A stretch of DNA of 64,000 nucleotides from Acidaminococcaceae bacterium. Its GTDB lineage: Bacteria > Bacillota > Negativicutes > Acidaminococcales > Acidaminococcaceae. Within the stretch, counting starts at the first letter, position 1; every line of letters starts with the position of its first letter. Location of the stretch: contig JAKVKY010000002.1 of assembly GCA_022484685.1 (NCBI GenBank), positions 58,495 through 122,494 of the forward strand, written 5' to 3'. Below the pieces are notes generated by a model. It saw only the letters and a program-made list of their open reading frames with translations, did not search any database and was not told the DNA's origin. Shown piece by piece: positions 9,801 through 17,766 of this stretch. The translations under genes were made by a program, and so were the position numbers.

Positions 9801-10339
9801 GGCCGGGCGCGGTGCTGCTGCAAAAAGTGCAGGCGGAGAACCCGGGCTTAAAACTTTTAGCCGAGGACTTGGGCCTGATCACAGGCGATGTGGAAAAGCT
9901 GCGCCGGGATTTGCACCTGCCGGGCATGCAGGTGCTGCAGTTCCATCTGCGGGAGCAGGCGGACGGACAGTTAAGCTTAAATACGCCGCCGGACTGCGTG
10001 GCTTATAGCGGCACTCATGATAATAATACGTTGCGGGGCTGGCTGGAGACGGAAGTAGCGCCTGCCACCCGCCGCCGCCTCTGCCAGATGTTACGCCTGC
10101 CGCTGACGGCTGCTACGGAAGCTGTGGCGGACAGGCTGCTGCCCTATTTGTACAGCCGCCGGGCGGAGACGGTGGTGACGCCGGTGCAGGACCTGCTGTT
10201 CTTGCCGGCAGCCTGCCGCATGAATACGCCGGGCACCATGGGCGCGGCTAACTGGAGCTGGCAGCTGGACCTGAGCCAATTGACGCCGGAGCTGGCGGCC
10301 AAACTCCGGCAGCTGTGCGCGGAGTTTAAACGTCTGTAA
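6887..10339 (+). CDS. GH13 alpha-glucosidase/neopullulanase-like fused to GH77 4-alpha-glucanotransferase
   Basis: This 1150-residue protein joins two glucan-active enzymes. The N-terminal half (about 1-630) has a beta-sandwich, then a GH13 barrel with VAYQIFPDRFY, nucleophile Asp in GWRLDVADELP (about 349), acid/base Glu in LIGEVWEDA and the third Asp in LGSHDVPR. The C-terminal half (about 637-1150) is a MalQ-type GH77 domain with IRVDHFRGLA (nucleophile), LLAEDLGLI (acid/base) and YSGTHDNNTLRGW. An Ala/Thr/Ser-rich insert of about 40 residues (about 724-765) interrupts the early GH77 part. Both active sites look intact. It lies 77 bases after glgA and probably debranches or remodels glycogen and maltodextrins. 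The exact linkage preference cannot be read from the sequence. Confidence 0.9.
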   Translation: MSIKLFHDSHAACYRSPFGAVPTGSSLTLAVRVQEAGPEQVKVFTRLWQDGQGEKLVPMQPSAEDAELYTATWQAPGEGCLLWYYFEVWQGGRTWYYGNNQAQQGGVGAEYQEEPPSYQVTVYAAEAVTPDWVKRAVAYQIFPDRFYRGESTTAKLTGKHGAVLHSCWDDLPHYSKDAQGNVVQYDFFGGNLAGIRAKLPYLQDLGVTLLYLNPIFASRSNHRYDTSDYKQIDSFLGTNAEFADLCREAKTRGLRLILDGVFSHTGDDSRYFNKYGTYPEPGAYQSQESPYYAWYKFNQYPDDYKSWWGVKVLPEVEETTPSYLDFIVRGEDSVLKYWLRQGISGWRLDVADELPPAFLTQFYQTLKAEDPEAVLIGEVWEDASNKISYGQQRAYLSGHKLDGVMNYVLRKQLLEFLVGHQDAAATAAAYAQLRENYPPQNMAAMLNILGSHDVPRLLTVLGDQVPEEVALRRVQLAALWQFTLPGIPCIYYGDEAGVTGGTDPDNRRTYPWGHENKALQTWYRKLAQVRREHPALATGRYLPLVAQGDVLVYARVNEGGQDQFGQAAPDEVLLVAMNRGQETQTVQVRGDGLLFGSLQDVLDPEQTAMPVLQGQAEVTLAPVSGRILLAMTPVQQPRRAGLLLHPTSLNTAAHGDGPLGAPLQQWLDFAAAAGQKLWQLLPLTPPGLGGSPYMSSSAFAGNTEVISLAVLRQWGWLHDAADSAAGAAKVTASVPADSATTNATTASSAATDSRTTAAARLDYLRQALKNGSLQLPEAELHQFWEEMAYWLPDYALFTALTQKFAGTPWTAWLAAVRTRKPETLAALRQELAWEIYQETALQFCFFKEWQAVHAEAAKKGLAILGDLPLFVAPGSADVWAHPGLFRLDDQGQPQLLAGVPPDYFARDGQLWGNPLYDWDACAAEDYRWWRERFKNLARLVDEIRVDHFRGLAACWGVPAGAKTAKDGTWYPGPGAVLLQKVQAENPGLKLLAEDLGLITGDVEKLRRDLHLPGMQVLQFHLREQADGQLSLNTPPDCVAYSGTHDNNTLRGWLETEVAPATRRRLCQMLRLPLTAATEAVADRLLPYLYSRRAETVVTPVQDLLFLPAACRMNTPGTMGAANWSWQLDLSQLTPELAAKLRQLCAEFKRL

Positions 10340-10412
10340 CCGCCGGCAGCTGTGCGCCGCGTTTACAGGCTGGTAACTTAAACGGGTAGGTTCTCTGAAA
10401 GCAGGTGGAAGC

Positions 10413-12074
10413 ATGTATGTGCACTGTGTGCGGGTGAAAAATTACCGTTCCTTCGCGGACGTGACCATGTATTTTAACGAGCAGGCCAACTATCTGGTGG
10501 GCGAAAATTCCATCGGCAAAAGCAGCGTCTTAAAGCTGCTCTCCATGTTAGCCTCGGGCACGGGCCTGGATGAAACGGATTACGCGGACCCTGCCAGACC
10601 GGTAGTGGTCATTGCCGACATCGTCATGCACGGGCCGGACGAAAGGTTCGTGGACGAGCAGGCCGGCCAGGAAAACCGGGTGCGCCTGCGCTTTGAAAAA
10701 AAGGTGGAGGAAATCTGCCCCCGCCTCTATAACGACGAGAACGGCCAGATGCTGCCCCTGAACCTGATCCGGCGCTTCCGCTACATCTTCCATTCCTCCG
10801 TGATGCCGGAACAGCATATCCTGACGGCCCACATCCACAAGATGCTGGAACGCCAGCTGGAAGATCTGTGCGGTAAGCAGTTAGACATGGTCATCCCCAA
10901 AGAGGTGTGGGCCTTTGCCCAGCAGCAGGAGCTGCACGGCAACTACGACGCTTCTTACTATATGAACATCCTGTATCTGTCCCGGCTGTTAAGCCGCCAG
11001 GACCGGCCCTTAGCCGATAACATGAAGTTCATTTCCATCGTGGCTTTAAAAATTATTGCCCAGGTGGAGCTTATGTACCACAGCCACGCGGTGCCTTTTA
11101 ACCACGGGCTGGTGCGGGGCGCCGACGGCAAAATCTATCTGCCTCTCATCATCGCCATCGACGAGCCGGAGATTCATCTGCAGCCGTACCTGCAGCGTTC
11201 GATTTTAACTTACTACAAACAGCTGCTGCGGAACGAGGACCCGGCTTTCTGCCAGCTGCTGCAAAAATTATTTCAGGTGGACGGGCTCCAGGGCCAGCTC
11301 TTCATCGTCACCCATTCCACGGATTCCCTGGTGGATGACTACCGCAACATCGTCCGCTTTTACCGGGACGAGCGCAACCGGGTTTGCGCGGCCTGCGGCG
11401 CCACCTTCCATTTTAGCGAGGAAATCCAGAAGCACTTGATCATGCACTTCCCCGAGATCAAGGAAGCGCTCTATTCCCGCAGCGTCATCATCGTGGAAGG
11501 GGAGACGGAGTACGGCTGCTTTAACATGTTTGGCACCACCCTGGGCATCCGCTTCGATTACTACGGCATCTGCCTCATCAACGCCCGGGGCGAAAGTTCC
11601 ATCGGCAAGATCCGCACCTTGCTGCGGTCCTTCAAGATCCCGGTGGTCTGCCTTTACGACGCCGATGTGCGGGAGTTCCGGCAGCAGAACGATCCCTGCG
11701 TCTTCTTTACGGACGAGATCTGTTTCGAGATGGACCTGGTGAAAGCCATGCTGGACCACGGCCGCCGCAAACTGTTGGACGAGATCATCTGCAACGTGGG
11801 CGGTATGCCGGGACGGGCTACGGGGGACATGCTGCGCAAGGCCTGCCACAAGTTAAACAAGGACCGGCAGGAATATCCCTCCTGCGACCTGGCGGCGGCG
11901 CAGCCGCGGCTGCCGGATACTTTGTACGTTTATTATTTTGCCTGGCTCTACAGCAATAAAGGCGTGGTCCTGGGCCGCCTCTTAGGCGAAAGCCTGCGGG
12001 CGAACGAGATTCCGCCCGCCTTTGTGCGGGTCATCCAGGCGGCGGGCAAGCTGGCCAAGGTGAATAACCGTTAA
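10413..12074 (+). CDS. OLD-family ATPase/TOPRIM endonuclease-like protein with C2H2-like insert
   Basis: The protein has 553 residues. The N-terminus (VKNYRSFADVTMYF) is that of RecF/OLD ABC-type ATPases, with Walker A GENSIGKSS (G30-S38) and Walker B/signature IIAIDEPEIHLQP (about 245-257). A TOPRIM domain follows: VIIVEGETEYG (about 357-367) and the DxD motif in VVCLYDADV (about 413). This matches class 1 OLD nucleases, some of which act in phage exclusion. Between the two domains is C325-x2-C328-x12-H341-x3-H345, the spacing of a classical C2H2 zinc finger, which is not a standard OLD element. It stands alone, 73 bases after the glycogen genes. A defence role is possible; a housekeeping DNA-processing role is equally open. 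Confidence 0.8.
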   Translation: MYVHCVRVKNYRSFADVTMYFNEQANYLVGENSIGKSSVLKLLSMLASGTGLDETDYADPARPVVVIADIVMHGPDERFVDEQAGQENRVRLRFEKKVEEICPRLYNDENGQMLPLNLIRRFRYIFHSSVMPEQHILTAHIHKMLERQLEDLCGKQLDMVIPKEVWAFAQQQELHGNYDASYYMNILYLSRLLSRQDRPLADNMKFISIVALKIIAQVELMYHSHAVPFNHGLVRGADGKIYLPLIIAIDEPEIHLQPYLQRSILTYYKQLLRNEDPAFCQLLQKLFQVDGLQGQLFIVTHSTDSLVDDYRNIVRFYRDERNRVCAACGATFHFSEEIQKHLIMHFPEIKEALYSRSVIIVEGETEYGCFNMFGTTLGIRFDYYGICLINARGESSIGKIRTLLRSFKIPVVCLYDADVREFRQQNDPCVFFTDEICFEMDLVKAMLDHGRRKLLDEIICNVGGMPGRATGDMLRKACHKLNKDRQEYPSCDLAAAQPRLPDTLYVYYFAWLYSNKGVVLGRLLGESLRANEIPPAFVRVIQAAGKLAKVNNR

Positions 12075-12173
12075 CCTGGCGGCGGTTGCCGCCCCATAGT
12101 TGAGTTTTTCAGTCAGCGGCTTTCGCCGCAGCAAGAAGTTTTAAGATACTTACCAACAAAGGAGTTCATGAGC

Positions 12174-13574
12174 ATGTTACCAACCAAAAAATTTGTGTCA
12201 ATGTTGTGTGTGAGCCTGGCCCTCCTGGGCGGTAGTTTTACCACGGCGCAGGCAGCCAGGGTTAAGGCCCAGGCAGCGGCGCCTCTCAGCCCTCAGGCCA
12301 AGGCGGCCCTGGATAAAGAGTTTGACGCCATGATCGGCAACAGCGGTACCAAGGTGCCGGGGCTGGGCGTGGTGGTCTATAAGGACGGCCAGAAGGTGTA
12401 CAGCCGTTTTGCCGGCCGCCGCAAGATCAGCAGCAACCCGGCCTGGAACCGGCCGGTGACGCCGGATACCCGTTTCTGGGGCGCCAGCATCAGTAAGGAA
12501 TTTACCGGTTACTCCATCATGCAGCTGGTGGGCCAGAACAAGCTGAAGCTGGACGGCGATGCCGGTACTTACCTGGGCTTTAAGCTGCGCAACCCCAACT
12601 ATCCTAACACGCCTATCACGGTGCGCATGCTCTTGTCCCATACCTCGTCTATCCGGGACGGCAACGAAGCTTATTCCCTGCCGCCGTTTTACCGGCTGCA
12701 GTCTTATTTCACGCCGGGCTACGAATTCTGGGACGGCGGTTCCCATTTTGCACCGGCGGGCCAGGCTCCCGGCGCTTACTTTGACTACTGCAATTTAAAC
12801 TACGGCCTCCTGGCCACCATCATCGAAAAGGTGTCGGGCCAGCGTTTTGACCTGTACCAGAAGAGCCATATCCTGAAAGATCTGGATATGCAGGCGGACT
12901 ATGTACCCGCTAACCTGGGCAAGGCGCAGTTTGCCAACCTGGGCACGCCGTACCGCCACAGGGACGGCGCCTGGGTGGCCCAGACGGACGATTTTCAGGG
13001 CAAACAGCCGCCGGCTAACTGTATCCGGGCGCATTATCCCCTGGTCAGCTCGCCTATGACCTGGTTTAACCTGAAGCGCTACAAACCGGGCAACAACGCC
13101 ACGATTTTTGCTCCTCAGGGCGGCCTGAGGGTTTCCTATAACGAACTGGAACATACTCTGCAGATGCTGCTGAACCAGGGCCGCTATAACGGCAAACAGG
13201 TGGTTAAGCCCGAGTTGCTGCAGCAGATGCTCACGCCCCAGTGGCGCTACAACGCGGCTACCAAGAACGGCGATAACTACGGCGGCTCCATCGAAGCTTA
13301 CGGTCTGTCTCTCTATCCTCTGTACGGTAACGGGACTTCCAGACCCTGCAAGGATTACGCCATTGATTTGTGGGGCCACACCGGTGAAGCGTACGGCATG
13401 ATGACCGGTATCTTTATGCGGCCGGGCACCCGGGACGGCTTTGTCTACATGCTGAACGGCACCGCCATTGACGAAAGCAGCGCGGCGGCCGGCGGCAAAT
13501 ACAGCGGCAACACCATCTGGGAAGAACAGGTCATGGACAAGGTGTGCCGGAACTTTTTTGCACCGGCCAAATAA
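12174..13574 (+). CDS. Secreted serine hydrolase, beta-lactamase/class C family
   Basis: The protein is exported: it has a signal peptide ending near TAQAAR. It belongs to the beta-lactamase-related serine hydrolases (class C, DD-peptidase or EstB-type esterase). The three motifs are present: SxxK in ASISKEFTGY, YxN in YFDYCNLNYG and HxG in LWGHTGEAYG. AAAGGAG at 12158-12164 is 9 bases from ATG 12174 but only 3 from ATG 12168, so 12174 is chosen. True beta-lactamase activity is unlikely to be deducible; esterase or D-amino-acid peptidase activity fits as well. Its last codons lie in a short tandem repeat that continues past the stop codon. A bidirectional terminator follows. Confidence 0.82.
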   Translation: MLPTKKFVSMLCVSLALLGGSFTTAQAARVKAQAAAPLSPQAKAALDKEFDAMIGNSGTKVPGLGVVVYKDGQKVYSRFAGRRKISSNPAWNRPVTPDTRFWGASISKEFTGYSIMQLVGQNKLKLDGDAGTYLGFKLRNPNYPNTPITVRMLLSHTSSIRDGNEAYSLPPFYRLQSYFTPGYEFWDGGSHFAPAGQAPGAYFDYCNLNYGLLATIIEKVSGQRFDLYQKSHILKDLDMQADYVPANLGKAQFANLGTPYRHRDGAWVAQTDDFQGKQPPANCIRAHYPLVSSPMTWFNLKRYKPGNNATIFAPQGGLRVSYNELEHTLQMLLNQGRYNGKQVVKPELLQQMLTPQWRYNAATKNGDNYGGSIEAYGLSLYPLYGNGTSRPCKDYAIDLWGHTGEAYGMMTGIFMRPGTRDGFVYMLNGTAIDESSAAAGGKYSGNTIWEEQVMDKVCRNFFAPAK

Positions 13575-13627
13575 TGGCGCCGGCAAATAATGGCGTCGGT
13601 AAGATAATGGCACCGGCCAAAATGACC
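13561..13627. repeat. Imperfect 16-17 bp tandem repeat (4 copies) spanning a stop codon
   Basis: Four consecutive units resemble CACCGGCCAAATAATGG: 13561-13577, 13578-13593, 13594-13610 and a degenerate 13611-13627. The stop codon of the upstream serine hydrolase (TAA, 13572-13574) is in the first unit. The second unit is 16 bases, so later TAA triplets are not all in the same frame. The origin is probably replication slippage. Confidence 0.8.
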
Positions 13628-13668
13628 GCGTCCGAAAAGCAGTGCGCGCCTAATAACAGGTAAAAAAT

Positions 13669-13726
13669 AACACCCCGTCAGCAAGTCAGGACAACCAAGT
13701 TCCTGTAGCTGATAGGGTGTTTTTTT
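13669..13726 (+). terminator. Rho-independent terminator after the serine hydrolase
   Basis: A long stem pairs AACACCC with GGGTGTT and GTCAGC with GCTGA(T), followed by a run of T at 13720-13726. It lies between convergent genes, and an A-rich left flank lets it work on the other strand too. Confidence 0.75.
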
Positions 13727-13737
13727 ATGGGAAAATT

Positions 13738-14328
13738 TTAGCACGCGCCTACCAGGCGGGCGGCGGCGCTGGTCAAAAGCTCCTGCAGCTGCGCCTGGTC
13801 CAGTGCCTGCACGGACCGTACCGGCGCCGGATTGGCTGCGGCGGGGAGCAGCTCTTTGGCTAACCAGTAGACGCTGAGCCAGGTCTGGTTCTTGTAGCCG
13901 TTATGAGGAAAATCTCCCACCACTTTAAAACCCAGGGCTTTGTGGAAAGCCACGCTGGGCGCGTTGGTACCCGTGACCACGCCGAAGACCAGGTTGATAC
14001 CCTGCCGCTTGCTGATCTCGCAGAGCAGCTCGTACAGGCTGCGGCCCAATCCGTGGCTGCGGTAATTTTTATCCAGATAGATGGACAGGTCGGCGCACCA
14101 GGCGTAGGCAGCCCGTTCAAAGGCGCGGCTGGCATAGGCGTAACCTACGATGCGGCCCCGGTCTTCGGCTACCAGGTAGGGATAAAAGGCGCTGATGCTG
14201 CGGATGCGCTCCGCAAATTCCTGATGGCTGGGCAGCACGTATTCAAAAGTGATGTTGGTCTCGATGTACTGGTTGTAAATGGCCAGTAAGGCGTCCGTGT
14301 CTTCCACGGTGGCGAAACGGATCTGCAT
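13738..14328 (-). CDS. GNAT N-acetyltransferase (phosphinothricin acetyltransferase-like)
   Basis: This is an acetyl-CoA-dependent N-acetyltransferase of about 196 residues. It follows the family pattern: N-terminal MQIRFATVEDTDALLAIYN, the IVGYAYA strand, the acetyl-CoA loop region YRSHGLGRSLYELL and the C-terminal NAPSVAFHKALGFKVVGDFP. This is the arrangement of PAT/BAR-type and YncA-type enzymes acting on amino acids or small amines. The start is set by GAGGGG (complement of 14334-14340) just upstream of ATG 14328. The C-terminus has an extra tail of about 30 residues beyond the usual end. The substrate is unknown. A 13-bp tandem repeat lies in its presumed leader. Confidence 0.85.
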   Translation of the reverse strand: MQIRFATVEDTDALLAIYNQYIETNITFEYVLPSHQEFAERIRSISAFYPYLVAEDRGRIVGYAYASRAFERAAYAWCADLSIYLDKNYRSHGLGRSLYELLCEISKRQGINLVFGVVTGTNAPSVAFHKALGFKVVGDFPHNGYKNQTWLSVYWLAKELLPAAANPAPVRSVQALDQAQLQELLTSAAARLVGAC

Positions 14329-14347
14329 GTCAATCCCCTCCTGCAAC

Positions 14348-14399
14348 AAAAATACCCAGGAAAAATACCCAGGAAAAATATCCAGGAAAAATATCCAAG
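14348..14399. repeat. 13-bp tandem repeat, 4 copies, upstream of the GNAT gene
   Basis: Units AAAAATACCCAGG occur at 14348-14360, 14361-14373, 14374-14386 and 14387-14399, with one or two substitutions in the last two. A TATAAT on the minus strand (14423-14428) would place the start of transcription upstream of the array, so it would lie in the 5' leader of the acetyltransferase mRNA. Confidence 0.9.
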
Positions 14400-14477
14400 A
14401 ACCTTAATAAAAAACATTTTAGATTATAATGAAAAAAATTTCGAGTTAAGAGCAGCAGGGACAGCGGCCCGCCCCGG

Positions 14478-15824
14478 CTACACGCTAAAGGGTTTGGCGC
14501 TAAAACGCAGCTTGGCTAACTGCACCGGCGTAAAAGTACGTACGGCGATGTTCACCCGCTTGTAAGTATACGACACTACCAGGCTGCCATCCTGCATGAT
14601 GACCGCGGGATAAGAAAATTCCCGGGGGCCGGTTTCCAGATCGCACATCTTGAACCAGCTGGTGCCTTCGTTGCGGGAATAGAGCAGAGACAAGGGTGAG
14701 CGCTTGGTGCCGATGGTAACGTCCACGATGGGATTGCACACCAGGTAGAGGATACCGTTATCCGGGTCCTGGACCAGGTCCAGACCGCTGTTATTGTTGG
14801 GCAGGTCGGTTGGATAAGCTTTACTCCAGGTGCTGCCGTTATCCTTGGAATCACTGCGGAAGATGCGCCCTTCGCTGCTGCGTAGCAGCATGTGCACGTC
14901 GCCGCTAAAAGGGTCCTGCCACAGCGACGGCTGAATGACGCCGCGTTTGGTCAGACCTGTATCCGGCAAAGTTGCGGCCGGGATAAAAGCGCTGCGGGTC
15001 CAGGTTTTACCCTGGTCGTCGCTGTAATCCACATAGGCCCGCCAGCTACCTTTTTCGTTGGAACCGGGTGCCAGGAGACGGCCGCTGGCCAGGGTGAGCA
15101 GTTTATTCTTCGCCGGACCCCGGCCAAAATCCTGATCATCCGGCACTAACTTGCGGGGCGCGCTCCAGCTGATGCCGCCGTCGGTGGAATCCTGGACCAG
15201 GGTGGTCCACTTGTGGGGGCTGACGCCTGCCTTATAGAGAAGGGACAGGGTTCCAGGTACCATTTCGTATAAGACCGGGTTCCAGTGGGGCCGGCCGTCG
15301 TTCTCGCTGACCTGTCGGGGCGCGCTCCAGCTGCCGTCGGGCGTCTTGCGGCTCACCACGATATGCACGTCCTTATGGCTTTCCCGGGAACCGCAGAAAG
15401 CGGCGCAGACCAGGGTGCCATCGTCCAGGGCGGCCAGGGTGGAAGCATGGACCTGACGCTTACCCAGGGGCAGGTCTTCCGCAAAGATACTTTCTCGTTC
15501 CGGCACGTCTTGCTCCGGACGGGCGCCGTATTTATGCCGGGTCGGCAGGCGCTTCAGTTTCTGCCGGGGACCGTGGAAAGCGTCCGTGCTCCGGGCTTGG
15601 GCCGCCAGGACCTCCGGTTCTGACTGAGGGGAAGCTGGGGCTGTTGTAGCTGCCGCCGTTGCTGTGGACATTGCTGTGTGTACCTCGCCATGGTGGGCAG
15701 GAACGGCCCAGCAGGTGAGGGGCAGCAGGCAGAGTCCCAAACTTAAGGTTAGAAGTTTTTTATTTAGCTTTGCTGATCTGGTCAGCCCAGGCAAAAAGTT
15801 CCGGTAGGTCATAGTCGCCGGCAT
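14478..15824 (-). CDS. Exported BNR-repeat sialidase-like protein
   Basis: The protein is about 448 residues. A signal peptide (KKLLTLSLGLCLLPLTCWA) is followed by a Ser/Thr/Ala-rich stretch and then a six-bladed-propeller-type domain of the BNR/sialidase-2 class. At least four Asp boxes are visible: STDGGISW, SDDQGKTW, SKDNGSTW and SRNEGTSW. No canonical FRIP motif is seen, so cleavage of sialic acid is not assured; it could bind or act on another glycan. The start is uncertain: ATG 15824 follows GGAAAGGAC, while a longer frame reaches 15848. Either way the gene begins inside the 3' end of the tannase-like gene (overlap of about 65 bases), so the two are probably co-transcribed and translationally coupled. 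Confidence 0.78.
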   Translation of the reverse strand: MPATMTYRNFLPGLTRSAKLNKKLLTLSLGLCLLPLTCWAVPAHHGEVHTAMSTATAAATTAPASPQSEPEVLAAQARSTDAFHGPRQKLKRLPTRHKYGARPEQDVPERESIFAEDLPLGKRQVHASTLAALDDGTLVCAAFCGSRESHKDVHIVVSRKTPDGSWSAPRQVSENDGRPHWNPVLYEMVPGTLSLLYKAGVSPHKWTTLVQDSTDGGISWSAPRKLVPDDQDFGRGPAKNKLLTLASGRLLAPGSNEKGSWRAYVDYSDDQGKTWTRSAFIPAATLPDTGLTKRGVIQPSLWQDPFSGDVHMLLRSSEGRIFRSDSKDNGSTWSKAYPTDLPNNNSGLDLVQDPDNGILYLVCNPIVDVTIGTKRSPLSLLYSRNEGTSWFKMCDLETGPREFSYPAVIMQDGSLVVSYTYKRVNIAVRTFTPVQLAKLRFSAKPFSV

Positions 15825-17508
15825 GTCCTTTCCCCCAGGGAGAGGCAAAATCTACCTGGGCGCCGTGATTGGCAAGTTTAGTCGCTAAGATTAAAGGCAC
15901 GGCCAGGGAGGTATCCCGGTCCACCGCGCCGTGGCGGATGCGCCAGTATTTGGCGGTGGCGGCGCTGCCGATATAGTTCAGGGGGTTCATCATTTTAAGG
16001 AGCTGCGGGTCGGCTAAAGGCGCCGGGTCGCCGTACTGGGCGGAGAACCCGGTGAAGTGCCGGCTGTTTTCCGTGGCGGTACCGAAGAGACTGTTCTCGC
16101 CGCTGCTGAGATCCAGGGCGTCAAAAGCGGGAACCGCTTTCAGCCGGGTAGCATAAACCGCATATTTGGCCAGGTCCATGCTGACGGCCCGGCCGTTCTT
16201 AAGGGTCAGCCAGTCCAGCTTGCTCACATCCTGGCCCTGCTGTATGGCGCTGTTGGCCGAGGCCAGATAATAACTTTCCAGATAAGTTTTAAAGCTGCCG
16301 TTGCCGTTTTGATCCAGGGTCAAGGCGCGGCCCTGGGCATCTTTTAAACCCAGGCTGTTCACGTAAGCCGGGAACTGGGCCTTTAAGAGGGGCGACAGCA
16401 TGATTTGCTGAGGCGTTAAGTGCTGGGCGCTGCTGCTTTCCAGGGGGGCGTCCGCCGGACGGTTGCTCGCGGCAGCTGCTTGCTGGGGTTGCGTGCCCGG
16501 CAGTTGCACCGGTCCGGGTCCCAGGGGAATGATGCGGCCGCCTACGACCATGGCGCCGAAGGGACCGTGCAGGTTTTCCGTAGCTGTACCGTTCACCGCT
16601 GGCGCAGAAGCTGAGCCCTGGCCGTTGGCCCCTAAAGGCGGCAGGCCCGCCGGCATCTGCCGCTGGTGGTAGGTGTTCACGCCGTTAAAGATCCATTCGT
16701 AAGCCATGTCGGCGTGCTCCAGGTTAGTGATGGGGCAGTAGGCCATGCTGGCGAAAATCTGGTCGGACTCCCGGGCGGCGCCCAGGGCTTTTAGATAGGG
16801 TTCGTAATCCTTGTTGTTGCCGGTAGCGCCTAAAAGGGCGGAAAGAGCTCCGCCGGCGCTGGTGCCGTTAGAAATGATCTTGTCGGTGTCTCCGGCCGGC
16901 AGCAGTTTTTTGTTGTAGCGCAGATAGCGGACGGCTGCCTTGTAATCTACGATGCAGGCCGGCGCCTTACCGGTGTAAGCACCGTCCGCGTTTTGCAGGG
17001 TGCGTCCCCGCAAGGCCGGCGCCGCTACCACGTAGCCCCGGCTCAGGGCGTAGAGGGCGGCGTTGGGACCGCCGTTTAAGAAATCCGTACCGGGCACCGC
17101 CGCCTGGCCGGGCATGTAGCCGCCCACCTGGTTGGGCAAAAAGATGGGCGCCGTCTTGGCGGTATAGCCATGACTGCTGTGGCCCTGGTAGTAGGTTTCG
17201 GGTATGTATAAATTCATTTTTTCGTACTGGGCGTCCACCGGATGCGCCACGTAGACCAGGTTTTCGTAAGCCCGGTACGTTACCGGCTGGGCGTTAACAA
17301 TCTGGGTGTGCAGCGTGTAGACGTTGGTATCCAGTTTTAAATCCACCGGTGCAGCGGTGGTTGCAGCAGCCGTAACGGCTGAGGTTTCATGGGCAGCGTT
17401 TGCAGCTGCAGCGGTTTTTGCTACGGTGGGCGCAGCCGCGCCGACACTGGCGCTCACACAGAGTAAACTTACAAGGATGCCGCTGACCGCGGCTTTGTTT
17501 AAGAACAT
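15760..17508 (-). CDS. Exported subtype B tannase-like esterase
   Basis: The protein is about 582 residues with a signal peptide (about 1-25) and an Ala/Thr-rich spacer. It follows the alpha/beta hydrolase family of bacterial subtype B tannases, which hydrolyse gallate and related phenolic esters. The nucleophile pentapeptide is GTSAG (S217) within SNGTSAGGALSALLGATGN. The probable acid is D530 in RHGAVDRDT, and the base is H562 in GKGHAGDYDLPELFAWADQI. The PAFDALDLSSGENSLFGT block is also typical. A Gly/Pro/Ala-rich insert lies at about 290-355. ATG 17508 has AGGAGG 9 bases upstream. The sialidase-like gene starts within its 3' end. The family call is firm; the actual ester substrate is inferred. 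Confidence 0.85.
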   Translation of the reverse strand: MFLNKAAVSGILVSLLCVSASVGAAAPTVAKTAAAANAAHETSAVTAAATTAAPVDLKLDTNVYTLHTQIVNAQPVTYRAYENLVYVAHPVDAQYEKMNLYIPETYYQGHSSHGYTAKTAPIFLPNQVGGYMPGQAAVPGTDFLNGGPNAALYALSRGYVVAAPALRGRTLQNADGAYTGKAPACIVDYKAAVRYLRYNKKLLPAGDTDKIISNGTSAGGALSALLGATGNNKDYEPYLKALGAARESDQIFASMAYCPITNLEHADMAYEWIFNGVNTYHQRQMPAGLPPLGANGQGSASAPAVNGTATENLHGPFGAMVVGGRIIPLGPGPVQLPGTQPQQAAAASNRPADAPLESSSAQHLTPQQIMLSPLLKAQFPAYVNSLGLKDAQGRALTLDQNGNGSFKTYLESYYLASANSAIQQGQDVSKLDWLTLKNGRAVSMDLAKYAVYATRLKAVPAFDALDLSSGENSLFGTATENSRHFTGFSAQYGDPAPLADPQLLKMMNPLNYIGSAATAKYWRIRHGAVDRDTSLAVPLILATKLANHGAQVDFASPWGKGHAGDYDLPELFAWADQISKAK

Positions 17509-17735
17509 CAAGAAAGGCCTCCTGCTTAAAATTTGTACCGTGCCGGTTAGTCCGGCGGCGGCTGTACAGAGTTGTGACTGTAACTAAATTTTTATTATAA
17601 ACAGCAAATTTGGCGAAACTGTGGCGCGGGCCCAAAATTTACAGGGCACCAGCGCCACCGGATTTTGGTGCGGGTGCGCCGGGTGCGGCAAGCATCCTGA
17701 TCGGAGTTTTTAGTTAACTTGATAAATTTTTATAG

Positions 17736-17764
17736 TTGACTTATTTTTCGCCGCGTACTATAAT
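17736..17764 (+). promoter_or_regulatory. Sigma-A promoter of bioY
   Basis: TTGACT (17736-17741), a 17-base spacer and TATAAT (17759-17764). Transcription would begin near 17771, inside the BirA-like operator. Confidence 0.85.
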
Positions 17765-17766
17765 TT

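Noticed and set aside
13561..14399. Short repeats as a CRISPR array
   Set aside because: Units of 13-17 bp are directly tandem without spacers and no cas gene is near.
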